From assembly GCA_020633195.1 (NCBI GenBank), contig JACKEC010000014.1:868001-932000 (forward strand): DNA of 64,000 nucleotides. Reading direction: 5' to 3'. Under the pieces are notes generated by a model. The model saw only the letters and a program-made list of their open reading frames with translations, was not told the DNA's origin and searched no databases. This document shows, piece after piece, positions 33,716 to 41,862 of this stretch (position 1 is the first letter of the stretch; every line of letters starts with the position of its first letter). Both the position numbers and the translations under genes were made by a program. Source of the DNA: Sandaracinaceae bacterium (GTDB taxonomy: Bacteria > Myxococcota_A > Polyangia > Polyangiales > Sandaracinaceae).

Positions 33716-33778
33716 CGCGACCGCTGCCGACAGGCCCCGTGGTGGAAGCATCCGTTGCCACGGGACGGCCTTTCGGCG

Positions 33779-35296
33779 ATGATGGTTCGCATGCGGTGGT
33801 GTGGCGCGCTCGGAGCATGTTTGGTTGTCGGGCTGCTGGCTGCGCCCGTCTCGGCGCAGGACACGGATCCGCCCGTCGGCGAGATCAACGTCATGCGCTT
33901 CACCCCGGCCGTCGGGCCCGGGAACTACTTCCAGGTCGAGGGCGCGCAGACCCCCGGCCACGTGACGGGATCCGCGGGGCTCGTGCTCGACTACGGGCAC
34001 GCGCCGCTCGCGCTCTACAACGCCACCTGTGATCCCGACGGGACGAACTGCACCGTCACGGACACCCGCTCCGAGCTGGTCCAGTACGTCGCCGCCGGCC
34101 ACATCACCGGCTCGATCGCGCTCTGGGACCGCCTCCAGATCAACCTGACCGTCCCGCTCGTGATCACGCGCGGCGACCAGTTCTCGTACTCCACCGGGCG
34201 CGACATGTTCACCGTCCCCGGTGGCCCGGATCCCAGCTTCACGCTCGCCGACCCGCGGCTCGGCGTGAAGGGCCACATCTGGCGCGACCCCGACAGCGGC
34301 GTGGCCCTCGGCGCGAGCGCGTTCGTCACCTTCCCCACCGGGAGCGCGATCGCGCCGAACCGCTTCGTCGGTGACGCGCTGCCCACGTTCGGAGGCCACT
34401 TCATCTTCGAGATGGTCAACTCCGGCTTCCACCTCGGCGCGAACGTCGGCGGGATCTGGCGCGACGAGACCCGCGTCTTCTCGAGCGTGGTCGGCGGGCA
34501 GCTCACCTACGGCGTCGCCGTCGGCTACGACGTCACGACCCTCGTCGGGATCTTCGGCGAGCTCGTCGGCGCCAGCACCTTCACCGACCAGTCCGACGAG
34601 CACTACCTCGAGTGGCGCCTCGGCGGCCGCTTCCGCGTCGAGGACTTCGAGATCCACGTCGCGGGCGGCAGCGGCCTGCCGCCCTTCGGGCTCGGCACCC
34701 CGCTCTTCCGCGCCATCGCCGGCTTCCAGTGGGCCCCGCGCCACGCGGACACCGACGGCGACGGCATCGAGGACAGCCAGGACAACTGCCCCAGCGAGCG
34801 TGAGGACGAGGACGGCTGGGAAGACGAGGACGGCTGCCCCGAGGCCGACAACGACGACGACGGGCTCCTCGACGCCGACGACCCGTGCCCCGACCAGGCC
34901 GAGGACGTCGACCAGTTCGAGGACGAGGACGGCTGCCCCGACACCGACAACGACGGCGACGGCATCCACGACGGCTACGACTCGTGCCCCGACCAGGCCG
35001 AGGACATGGACGGCGACCGCGACCAGGACGGCTGCCCCGACAACGACACGGACCGCGACGGCATCGAGGACCCGCAGGACCAGTGCGTCGACGAGCCCGA
35101 GGACTTCGACGGCTTCGGCGACGAGGACGGCTGCCCCGAGACCGACTTCGACGGCGACGGGCTGCCGGACGAGACCGACGCGTGCCCGGATCAGGCCGAG
35201 GACATGGACGAGTTCGAGGACGAGGACGGCTGCCCTGAGGAGGGCGGCGCGCCCGAGGGCTCCGAGGGTCGCCGGCGCCACACCCGAGGCCGCTGA
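33779..35296 (+). CDS. Outer-membrane beta-barrel protein with thrombospondin type 3 repeats
   Basis: This 505-residue protein begins with a signal peptide (cut near VSAQD) and a beta-rich barrel-like region of ~290 residues. About 170 residues of thrombospondin-3 (TSP3) calcium-binding repeats follow: DTDGDGIEDSQDNCP, DNDGDGIHDGYDSCP, DFDGDGLPDETDACP, each with acidic spacers and DEDGCP. Related proteins usually end in an OmpA peptidoglycan-binding domain. Here the chain stops 20 residues after the last repeat with a basic tail (RRRHTRGR). ATG codons at 33779, 33782 and 33791 and a TTG at 33755 are possible starts. It lies 63 nt after the TonB gene and may be co-transcribed with it. Confidence 0.82.
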   Translation: MMVRMRWCGALGACLVVGLLAAPVSAQDTDPPVGEINVMRFTPAVGPGNYFQVEGAQTPGHVTGSAGLVLDYGHAPLALYNATCDPDGTNCTVTDTRSELVQYVAAGHITGSIALWDRLQINLTVPLVITRGDQFSYSTGRDMFTVPGGPDPSFTLADPRLGVKGHIWRDPDSGVALGASAFVTFPTGSAIAPNRFVGDALPTFGGHFIFEMVNSGFHLGANVGGIWRDETRVFSSVVGGQLTYGVAVGYDVTTLVGIFGELVGASTFTDQSDEHYLEWRLGGRFRVEDFEIHVAGGSGLPPFGLGTPLFRAIAGFQWAPRHADTDGDGIEDSQDNCPSEREDEDGWEDEDGCPEADNDDDGLLDADDPCPDQAEDVDQFEDEDGCPDTDNDGDGIHDGYDSCPDQAEDMDGDRDQDGCPDNDTDRDGIEDPQDQCVDEPEDFDGFGDEDGCPETDFDGDGLPDETDACPDQAEDMDEFEDEDGCPEEGGAPEGSEGRRRHTRGR

Positions 35297-35341
35297 CGCC
35301 GCTTTCTTGACCCCGCGCCCCGGCGCGGAGTTGATGGGGGC

Positions 35342-35917
35342 GTGCGTCACCACCACCTCCCCTACCTGCTCGCCCTCCTCGCCTTGCCGGCCTGCGCGCC
35401 GAAGGGCTCGTCCACGCTCACCGGCGAGGAGGAGGTCGGGCGATTCCAGGTGCAAGCTTCCTTGCGGGATACCGAGTGCGGCGCCGGCCACGAGGCCCCC
35501 GCCGAGCTCGCGTTCGTGGTCGACCTCTTCCACCTCGAGGGCACGTCTCGCGGCTACTGGCAGCTCCCCGACGGCCCGCAGATCGACGGGCTCCTCGAGC
35601 GCTCCGGGGGGTTCCGGTTCGCGACGACCACCCAGGCGGTGGCCTACCCCGAGGACCTCGCGAACGACGTCCTCGGGTGCTCGCTGGACCGCACCGAGAT
35701 CGTGGAGGGCGTGCTCGAGGACGGCCCCGCGCCCGAGGCGCCGGACGGCGGCGTGGGTGAGGGCGAGCCGGAGATGGGCTTCTCGGGCACGACGCGGGTG
35801 CGCGTGTCCGCGTCGCCTGGCGGCGACTGCCGCGCGCTGCTCTCCGTGTACGGGGGCCCCTTCCCCGACCTGCCGTGCGTGATCGAGTACGACCTCGACG
35901 CGACGCGCGTGCCCTGA
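35342..35917 (+). CDS. Small lipoprotein of unknown function
   Basis: This 191-residue protein starts at GTG 35342 and has a histidine-rich N-terminus, a hydrophobic core and lipobox LPAC at residues 15-18. The mature part is beta-rich and has five cysteines in all, one of them the lipobox Cys. A Pro/Gly/Glu-rich loop lies around 130-145. I recognise no family. It follows the TSP3 protein by 45 nt and converges on the methyltransferase gene with 4 nt between stops. Confidence 0.65.
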   Translation: MRHHHLPYLLALLALPACAPKGSSTLTGEEEVGRFQVQASLRDTECGAGHEAPAELAFVVDLFHLEGTSRGYWQLPDGPQIDGLLERSGGFRFATTTQAVAYPEDLANDVLGCSLDRTEIVEGVLEDGPAPEAPDGGVGEGEPEMGFSGTTRVRVSASPGGDCRALLSVYGGPFPDLPCVIEYDLDATRVP

Positions 35918-35921
35918 GCGC

Positions 35922-37901
35922 CTACTCGCTCTCGTCGCTCGGCTCGAGGTCCGCCTCGAGGAGCTCGGCCAGCTCCTCCTCGGACTGCTCGATCGCATCG
36001 GCGAGCGCCTCGCTGACGGCGCTCGACGGATCCTCGGGCGCCTCCGCGGCCGGCTCTGGGCTCTCGGTCGATCCCGTCGCCGTGACGGGCTGGCTCTCTT
36101 GGCCGTCGGGATCCGAGTCTCCGTCCTTCGGCGGCGTCGGCGGCGAGCCCGCCCCGTTCTCGCGCGCCGGCGGAGGCGAGCCCTGCGGGCGCCGCTCCGC
36201 GAGGATGATCAGCTTCGGTGAGTCCGCCCCGAAGTAGACCCCCGGGTGCGCCTCGCGACCGCTCACCTCGACCACCCGGAACCCGCGGTGGTGCAGGACC
36301 TGCCCGAGCTCGTGCAGCGAGTAGAGCCGCAACGTGTAGCGAGCGTCGCGCTGCCGGCCGTCGTCGAGGATCACGGTGCGCTTTACCTCGAGCCGCGAGG
36401 TGATGTAGTTCATCGCGGTCTCTTCCATGACCACGCACCCGTCGCCCTCGAACCAGACCAGGTTCGGCTGCCCCTGGATGACGTAGTCGCGGTTGACGAC
36501 CTCGAGCAGCAGGAGCCCGCGCGGCTTGAGGGCGCGGTACAGCCGCTCCACGACCTGCCGGTTCCCCTCGTCGTCGAAGTAGCCGAACGTGGTACCCCAG
36601 CAGAGCACCGCGTCGAACGCGCCGTCGAAGTTCATCTCCCGCATGTCGGCGTGGAGGAAGTTGATCTTGAAGCCGTGCTCCTGCGCCTCGTCGGCGGCGC
36701 GCGAGAGCATGGGCAACGACAAGTCGAGGCCGACGACAAGGTAGCCGCGCCGCGTGAGCTCGACCGCGTGGAGCCCGAGCCCGCAGCCCACGTCGAGCAG
36801 CGTGGCACCCGGCGCGAGCCCGAAGCGCTGCTCGATGAAGTCGCACTGGGTCTCGATCGTCCGCGGCGTCGGGATCGGGACGGTCCGCAGGTAGTCGTCG
36901 TTGAAGAGCCCGTCCCACCACTGGCGGCGGGGCTTGCGCTTCGGCTTGACCGCGGCGGCCGCCGGCTTGGCCTTCGGCTTCGCCTCGGGCTCGGGCGGGG
37001 GCGGCGGCGCGGCGAGCTTCCCGGGAGGCGGCGGCGGCTTCGACGCCGGCTTGGGGTCGATCTCGCCGGAGTCGACGTCGGCCACCTCGAGGAGCTCGGC
37101 CGCGATCTCCTCGTCGGGGACGGAGTCGGGAGGCGCGACCTCGAGCTCCGGCGCCGAGGGGGGCTCGAGGTCGACCTCGAGGTCATCGTCCTCGGAGTCG
37201 TCGAGCTCGTCGTCGTCGTCGCTCGCCTCGTCGACCACGATCTCGGGCTCGTCGAGATCGACGTCGGCGCCGACCAACGTGTCCGGCTCGGGCTCCGGCG
37301 GAGGCGGGGCCACGGCCCCCGGCGCGGACTGCACCGCCACCATGCGCGACACCACGACCACCGACGCGGTCTGGACCACCGCCGGCGCCGCCGGCGCGGG
37401 CGGCGGGTCGTCGGCCTCGTCTTCCTCGTCCGTGGCCTCTTCCGCGGCGCTGGGCTCTCCCCCCGCCTCGGGCTCGGCCTCGTGGTCCTCTTCGCCTGCG
37501 TCCTCGTCGGCCGCGTCGTCGAAGTTGGCCTCGGCGGGCGCCTCCTCGTCCATCGTCGGCTCGGCGGCGGGCTCCTCGGGCTCGGGGCCGGCGTCGATCG
37601 GGACCTCGACCGACTCCTCGATGCCCACCTCGACAAGAGGGACCTCGTCGGCCTCCGTCAGCAGGATGTCGTCGCCCGAGCGCTCCTCGCCATCGCCCTG
37701 AAGCGCGACTCCGTCCGGGATCTCCTCCAACGTCGCCCGGCTCTCGTCGAAGGCCGGCATCTCCATCGTGGATCCGCCGTCCTCGGACTCCGCCATGGCC
37801 ACCGCCGCGGCACGGGTGGGACGCGGCACCTCGTCGACCGGCACCCGGAGCGACCGGCGATTCCGTTTCCTGCGACTCGGCTTGGCCTCGTCGTCGCTCA
37901 C
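35922..37901 (-). CDS. SAM-dependent methyltransferase with long acidic N-terminal region
   Basis: This 659-residue protein has a basic start (SRRKRNRRSLR), then about 300 residues of acidic/Pro/Ala low-complexity sequence that should be disordered. The methyltransferase domain is at about 340-560: motif I is LLDVGCGLGLHAVELTRRG, motif II is VVGLDLS and motif IV is AVLCWGTTFGYFDDEGN. An acidic tail of ~90 residues follows. The GTG at 37901 overlaps the psd stop (GTGA), so the two are translationally coupled. By coupling, a phospholipid substrate such as phosphatidylethanolamine is possible, but that is inference. The disordered flanks are unusual for a small-molecule methyltransferase. Confidence 0.82.
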   Translation of the reverse strand: MSDDEAKPSRRKRNRRSLRVPVDEVPRPTRAAAVAMAESEDGGSTMEMPAFDESRATLEEIPDGVALQGDGEERSGDDILLTEADEVPLVEVGIEESVEVPIDAGPEPEEPAAEPTMDEEAPAEANFDDAADEDAGEEDHEAEPEAGGEPSAAEEATDEEDEADDPPPAPAAPAVVQTASVVVVSRMVAVQSAPGAVAPPPPEPEPDTLVGADVDLDEPEIVVDEASDDDDELDDSEDDDLEVDLEPPSAPELEVAPPDSVPDEEIAAELLEVADVDSGEIDPKPASKPPPPPGKLAAPPPPPEPEAKPKAKPAAAAVKPKRKPRRQWWDGLFNDDYLRTVPIPTPRTIETQCDFIEQRFGLAPGATLLDVGCGLGLHAVELTRRGYLVVGLDLSLPMLSRAADEAQEHGFKINFLHADMREMNFDGAFDAVLCWGTTFGYFDDEGNRQVVERLYRALKPRGLLLLEVVNRDYVIQGQPNLVWFEGDGCVVMEETAMNYITSRLEVKRTVILDDGRQRDARYTLRLYSLHELGQVLHHRGFRVVEVSGREAHPGVYFGADSPKLIILAERRPQGSPPPARENGAGSPPTPPKDGDSDPDGQESQPVTATGSTESPEPAAEAPEDPSSAVSEALADAIEQSEEELAELLEADLEPSDESE

Positions 37902-38758
37902 GACGGCTCCTCGGAGGTGGCGAGCGCCTGCCCCATGCGGACCGTGGGGCTCGACCGCGGAAGCAGCTCCGCCCCGACCTCCGGGGTCGTGAGCACGATG
38001 GCGGTGGAGCCGAGATGAAAGATGCCCAGCTCGTCGCCGCGCTCGATCTGCGGCGCGGTCGCCTCGTCGTAACGCACGGTCGTCGGCCCGCGGCCGACGT
38101 TGGTCATCACGCTCGGATCGAAGCTCACGCTGATGCGACCCACCCCGATGGCACCGACGAGGACCGTCGCGACCTCGCCGCCGAGGCCGCGCTGGATGAG
38201 CACGACGCGTTCGTTTCGCGCGAAGAGGTTCGGGTAGCTCGCGACGCCGAAGGCGTTGACCGGCAGCAACGTCCCGCCCACGTGCCGCACCGTGTGCACC
38301 GGACCGGAGACCGGCGCGTGAACCCGGTGATAGTCCCGCGGGGAGAGGTAGACGATGGAGAAGCGCCCGCCGTCGAACCGCGCCGCGTCCTCCCCGAGCA
38401 GCTCGTCGACGGAGTAGTCGCGGCCCTTGACCTCGAAGACGGCGCCCCGATGAATGGGCCCCTCGTCGTCGATCCGGCCGTCCGCGGGGCACGCCAACGT
38501 CCGCTCGTCCCCCTCGATGGGGCGCGCGCCGGGCACGAGGGCCCGCGTGAAGAACTCGTCGAACGTGCGAAAGCCGTCCGCGGGGATGACCGCGTCGGTG
38601 AGATCGACGTCGTACGCCCGCACGTACGCCGCGATCGCTCGCTCCAGGAACCCACGCCCCGTCGCCGCCGACGCGAGCCTTCCGAGGCCACGGCTCAGGC
38701 GCTTGCGCGGCAACAAGCGCAGGGTTTCTGCGGCGACGCGAGTGGCGAGAGAAGGCAT
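37898..38758 (-). CDS. psd: Phosphatidylserine decarboxylase
   Basis: This 286-residue membrane-associated enzyme makes phosphatidylethanolamine. The self-cleavage motif LGST (around 249-252, in FHLGSTAIVL) would generate the pyruvoyl group. The family blocks YLSPRDYHRVHAPVSG and FARNERVV are present. The ATG at 38758 (MPSLATRVAAETL) gives the usual length; an upstream in-frame GTG at 38845 would add 29 unlike residues. TAACGT at 38821-38826 (minus) is a possible -10 with a ~55-nt leader. It is the first gene of a pair with the methyltransferase. Confidence 0.94.
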   Translation of the reverse strand: MPSLATRVAAETLRLLPRKRLSRGLGRLASAATGRGFLERAIAAYVRAYDVDLTDAVIPADGFRTFDEFFTRALVPGARPIEGDERTLACPADGRIDDEGPIHRGAVFEVKGRDYSVDELLGEDAARFDGGRFSIVYLSPRDYHRVHAPVSGPVHTVRHVGGTLLPVNAFGVASYPNLFARNERVVLIQRGLGGEVATVLVGAIGVGRISVSFDPSVMTNVGRGPTTVRYDEATAPQIERGDELGIFHLGSTAIVLTTPEVGAELLPRSSPTVRMGQALATSEEPS

Positions 38759-38993
38759 GGACGAGGGACGCTCGACACGCCTCCCGCACCGTGTCACGGG
38801 GGGCGGGAACGGCGTGTCGAACGTTACCCGAGCGCGTCCGGACACGTCAATGCATTCGGTCGGTTACACACCGCCGAGCGACCCCTGAACGCCGGTTCCG
38901 ACCCGAGGCCCCCGCCCCGGCCGGGTCGAGAACGCGAATCGCCCCGTCACGAGGTCATCGCGACGGGGCGAACACGGAGCCGAGCTGCGACGA
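38759..38993. other. Longest gene-free gap, between psd and glnA
   Basis: This 235-bp gap holds the presumed psd promoter on the right-to-left strand and the glnA terminator-like hairpin. I see no RNA gene or small reading frame with supporting signals. Confidence 0.5.
38939..38971 (-). terminator. Terminator-like hairpin downstream of glnA
   Basis: A 10-bp perfect inverted repeat, TCGCCCCGTC (38939-38948) and GACGGGGCGA (38962-38971), with a 13-nt loop, begins 22 nt after the glnA stop. The U-tract on the minus strand is poor (TTCGCGTTC), so termination may need Rho. Confidence 0.5.
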
Positions 38994-40415
38994 TCAGATG
39001 TCGTAGTACAGCATGAACTCGAGGGGCGTCGGGCGGAGGCGGACCGGGTCCACCTCGTTCTCACGCTTGAACCCGATCCACTCCTGGATGATGTCCGGCG
39101 TGAAGACGTCCCCGGCGAGGAGGAACTCGTGGTCCTTCTCGAGCGCGCTCAGCGAGTCCGCCAGCGAGCCCGGCACGGTGGCCACGCCCTTGAGCTCCTC
39201 GGGGCTGAGCGAGTAGAGGTCCTTGTCGAGCGCGTCGCCCGGATCGAGCTTGCGCTGGATGCCGTCGAGGCCCGCCATCAGCATGCAGGCGAACGTGAGG
39301 TACGGGTTGCCCGACGAGTCGGGGAACCGCGCCTCGATGCGCTTGGCCTTCGGCGAGTTCGAGTACATCGGGATCCGGATCGACGCCGAGCGGTTCCGGC
39401 TGCTGTACGCGAGGTTGACCGGCGCCTCGTAGCCCGGCACGAGGCGGCGGTAGCTGTTGACCGTCGGGTTCGTGATCGCGCAGAGCGCCGGCGCGTGCTC
39501 GATGATCCCGGCGATGTAGTGGAGCGCCATCTCGCTCATGCCGGCGTAGCGATCACCGGCGAAGAGCGGCTTGCCGTCCTTCCAGATCGACTGGTGGACG
39601 TGCATCCCGCTGCCGTTGTCGGCGTAGAGCGGCTTGGGCATGAACGTCGCGGTCTTGCCGGCCATGCGGGCCGAGTTCTTCACGACGTACTTGAACCACA
39701 GCAGCTGGTCGGCCATGTCGACGAGCGGCGAGAACTTCATGTCGATCTCGCACTGACCCGCGGTCGCGACCTCGTGGTGGTGCACCTCGACCTCGAGGCC
39801 GACCGACTCGAGCATCTCGCAAGTCGTGTTGCGCCAGTCGACCAGGGTGTCGACCGGGGCGACGGGGAAGTACCCGCCCTTGTGGCGGACCTTGTAGCCG
39901 AGGTTCGGGCCCTCCTCGCGGCCGCTGTTCCAGATGCCCTCGATCGAGTCGACCTCGAAGAAGGACCCGTGGTTCGCGAGCTCGTAGCGGACCTCGTCGA
40001 ACACGAAGAACTCGGCCTCCGGGCCGACGTACGCGGTGTCGCCGATGCCGGTCTGCTTGAGGTAGCTCTCGGCCTTCTTCGCGATGTAGCGCGGGTCGCG
40101 GGCATAGGGCTCGCGCGTGATCGGATCCTGGATGTCACAGAGCAGCACGAGGGTCGGCATCTCGGTGAACGGGTCCATCTGCGCGGTGCCCGCGTCCGGC
40201 ACCACGAGCATGTCGGAGGCGTTGATCGGCTGGTAGCCGCGGATCGACGAGCCGTCGAAGCCGAAGCCGTCCTCGAACGACTCCACCTCGAGGCGGTGGA
40301 AGGGAACCGTCGTGTGCTGCCACACGCCCGGCAGATCGGTGAAACGCAGGTCGACCATCTTGGCGCCGCGCGCCTTGGCGAATTCGATCACCTCGGACGG
40401 TGTCATCTTGCTCAT
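38994..40415 (-). CDS. glnA: Type I glutamine synthetase
   Basis: This 473-residue GSI enzyme makes glutamine from glutamate and ammonia. Typical blocks are FDGSSIRGYQPINASDM, the metal/ATP segment GPEAEFFVFDEV, HHHEVATAGQCEIDM, NGSGMHVHQS and NRSASIRIP. The adenylylation tyrosine is conserved at about Y401 (DLYSLSPEE), so GlnE-type control is likely. The ATG at 40415 has GAGGG 5 nt upstream. It lies 135 nt downstream of glnB with its own promoter-like region (see the palindrome), so it can probably be regulated separately. Confidence 0.97.
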   Translation of the reverse strand: MSKMTPSEVIEFAKARGAKMVDLRFTDLPGVWQHTTVPFHRLEVESFEDGFGFDGSSIRGYQPINASDMLVVPDAGTAQMDPFTEMPTLVLLCDIQDPITREPYARDPRYIAKKAESYLKQTGIGDTAYVGPEAEFFVFDEVRYELANHGSFFEVDSIEGIWNSGREEGPNLGYKVRHKGGYFPVAPVDTLVDWRNTTCEMLESVGLEVEVHHHEVATAGQCEIDMKFSPLVDMADQLLWFKYVVKNSARMAGKTATFMPKPLYADNGSGMHVHQSIWKDGKPLFAGDRYAGMSEMALHYIAGIIEHAPALCAITNPTVNSYRRLVPGYEAPVNLAYSSRNRSASIRIPMYSNSPKAKRIEARFPDSSGNPYLTFACMLMAGLDGIQRKLDPGDALDKDLYSLSPEELKGVATVPGSLADSLSALEKDHEFLLAGDVFTPDIIQEWIGFKRENEVDPVRLRPTPLEFMLYYDI

Positions 40416-40433
40416 GCAGTCCCTCAACCTTTC

Positions 40434-40464
40434 TGGATAGTCCTGGCCGGAACGACCGTTCCGG
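40434..40464 (-). promoter_or_regulatory. Palindromic operator-like site and -10 for glnA
   Basis: CCGGAACG-AC-CGTTCCGG (40447-40464) is a perfect 8-bp inverted repeat. On the minus strand it is followed 7 nt later by TATCCA (40439-40434), a plausible -10, and then 18 nt to the glnA ATG. The palindrome therefore covers the -35 position, as expected for an operator or a symmetric activator site. Confidence 0.5.
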
Positions 40465-40550
40465 GTGTCTGTCGTGCGCTTCGCGCCTCGCACCCCGTGC
40501 GTCCGCCGGGCTCGGCGTCGCGAGTCCCCGCGTCGGCCGACGGTGCGGCC

Positions 40551-40889
40551 CTAGATGGCGTCTTCGCCGCGCTCGCCCGTACGGATCCGGACGGCCTCTT
40601 CGATCGGGCTCACGAAGATCTTCCCGTCACCGATGCGGCCCGTCTTGGCCGCCTTCTCGACGGCCTCGATCAGCGGCGCGACGAGGTCGTCCGGGACGAC
40701 GACCTCGATCTTCACCTTCGGCACGAAGTCCACCACGTAGGCGGACCCACGGTAGACCTCCCGCTTCCCGCCGGTCCGGCCGAAGCCCTTGACCTCGGTG
40801 ACGGTCATGCCGGACACGCCGACCTCGCTGAGGGCGTCCTTGACCTCGTCGAGCTTGAACGGCTTGATGATGGCTTCGACCTTTTTCAT
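40551..40889 (-). CDS. glnB: Nitrogen regulatory protein PII
   Basis: This 112-residue trimeric PII signal protein reports nitrogen/energy status to targets such as glutamine synthetase adenylyltransferase. The T-loop is complete, with Y46 and the uridylylation tyrosine Y51 in EVYRGSAY, and VTEVKGFGR precedes it. The C-terminal block GKIFVSPIEEAVRIRTGERGEDAI is typical. The ATG at 40889 is the family start. GlnB versus GlnK cannot be told apart; the glnA neighbour favours glnB and there is no amtB. Confidence 0.95.
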   Translation of the reverse strand: MKKVEAIIKPFKLDEVKDALSEVGVSGMTVTEVKGFGRTGGKREVYRGSAYVVDFVPKVKIEVVVPDDLVAPLIEAVEKAAKTGRIGDGKIFVSPIEEAVRIRTGERGEDAI

Positions 40890-40959
40890 GCGCGTGAAGC
40901 CTGTACCCGGGCCATGTTTCCAGTTGGTTTCGGGATGGTTAATTCGCCCGGCTACGTGG

Positions 40960-40965
40960 TAGGAA
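40960..40965 (+). promoter_or_regulatory. Possible -10 element for leaderless isoaspartyl peptidase gene
   Basis: TAGGAA ends 9 nt before the ATG at 40975, inside the 85-nt divergent region shared with glnB. Confidence 0.4.
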
Positions 40966-40974
40966 TCGCCCGGC

Positions 40975-41856
40975 ATGCCGGTCCCGATCGTCATCGTCCA
41001 CGGGGGTGCCGGGGCCGTCGAAGAGGCCCGCCGACCGCTCCACGCGGCCGGCTGCGCGAAGGCCGCGGAGCTCGGTCGAGCGGCCCTCGAGCGCGGTGAG
41101 CGGGCCATCGAAGCGGCCCTGATCGCGTGCGAGGCCCTCGAGAACGACCCCCTCTTCAACGCCGGCCACGGAGCCTGCCTCAACGCCGAGGGCGCGCTCG
41201 AGCTCGACGCTTCGGTCATGGACGGCGAGCACCTCGAGCTCGGCGCCGTCGCGTGCCTGCCTCCCTTCCGGAACCCAATCCGGGTCGCCGACGCGGTCCG
41301 ACGCGATCGCGTCCACACGATGTACGCCTGCGCCGGGGCCGCGCGGTTCGCGATCGAGCACGGCTTCGAGCCCGTCGACCCGAGCGAGCTCATCACCGAC
41401 GCGGCGCGCGAGCGGCTCGCCCGGTTTCGGGCCGGAGACGCGGAGCGGGGCTGGGCCGGCAGCACGGTCGGCGCCGTCGCGCTCGACGCGAGCGGTCACG
41501 TCGCCGCCGCCACCAGCACGGGAGGCACCGTCGGCAAGCGCCCCGGCCGGGTCGGCGACACGCCCCTCGCGGGCGCCGGCACGTGGGCCGACGACCTCCG
41601 CGGGGGCTGCTCGGCCACGGGCGTCGGCGAGCAGATCATGCGGTTCGGGCTCGCACGGCGGGCCTGTGACCTGCTACATGAGGTCTCCGCGGAAACGGCG
41701 GCCCAGCGAGCGATCGACGAGCTGGAGCGCCGAGTCGGCGGCCGCGGTGGCCTGATCCTGATCGACCGAGAGGGGCACGCCGCGTTCGCTCGCAACACGG
41801 AGAGCATGAGCTGGGCGATCGCGCGGCTCGGTGAAGACACCCGCTGGGGATTCTGA
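40975..41856 (+). CDS. Isoaspartyl peptidase/L-asparaginase (Ntn hydrolase, T2)
   Basis: This 293-residue plant-type asparaginase precursor should cleave itself before the catalytic threonine T164 (AGSTVGAVALD). The substrate-site segments GGTVGKRPGRVGDTPLAGAGTWAD and the N-terminal HGGAGAV are intact. The residue before the catalytic Thr is Ser, where Gly is usual (GTVGAVA). The products would be aspartate and ammonia or a peptide. It is divergent from glnB, which fits a nitrogen theme. Start ATG at 40975. Confidence 0.92.
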   Translation: MPVPIVIVHGGAGAVEEARRPLHAAGCAKAAELGRAALERGERAIEAALIACEALENDPLFNAGHGACLNAEGALELDASVMDGEHLELGAVACLPPFRNPIRVADAVRRDRVHTMYACAGAARFAIEHGFEPVDPSELITDAARERLARFRAGDAERGWAGSTVGAVALDASGHVAAATSTGGTVGKRPGRVGDTPLAGAGTWADDLRGGCSATGVGEQIMRFGLARRACDLLHEVSAETAAQRAIDELERRVGGRGGLILIDREGHAAFARNTESMSWAIARLGEDTRWGF

Positions 41857-41862
41857 GGAAAC

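Noticed and set aside
36230..37900. Possible RTX or repeat protein in the acidic region of the methyltransferase
   Set aside because: The segment is low-complexity acidic/Pro sequence without GGXGXD nonapeptides, and it is in frame with a methyltransferase domain.
40890..40974. Sigma-54 promoter before glnB
   Set aside because: The nearest GG...GC pair has 11 bases between its elements instead of 10, and the surrounding bases do not match TGGCAC-N5-TTGCA.
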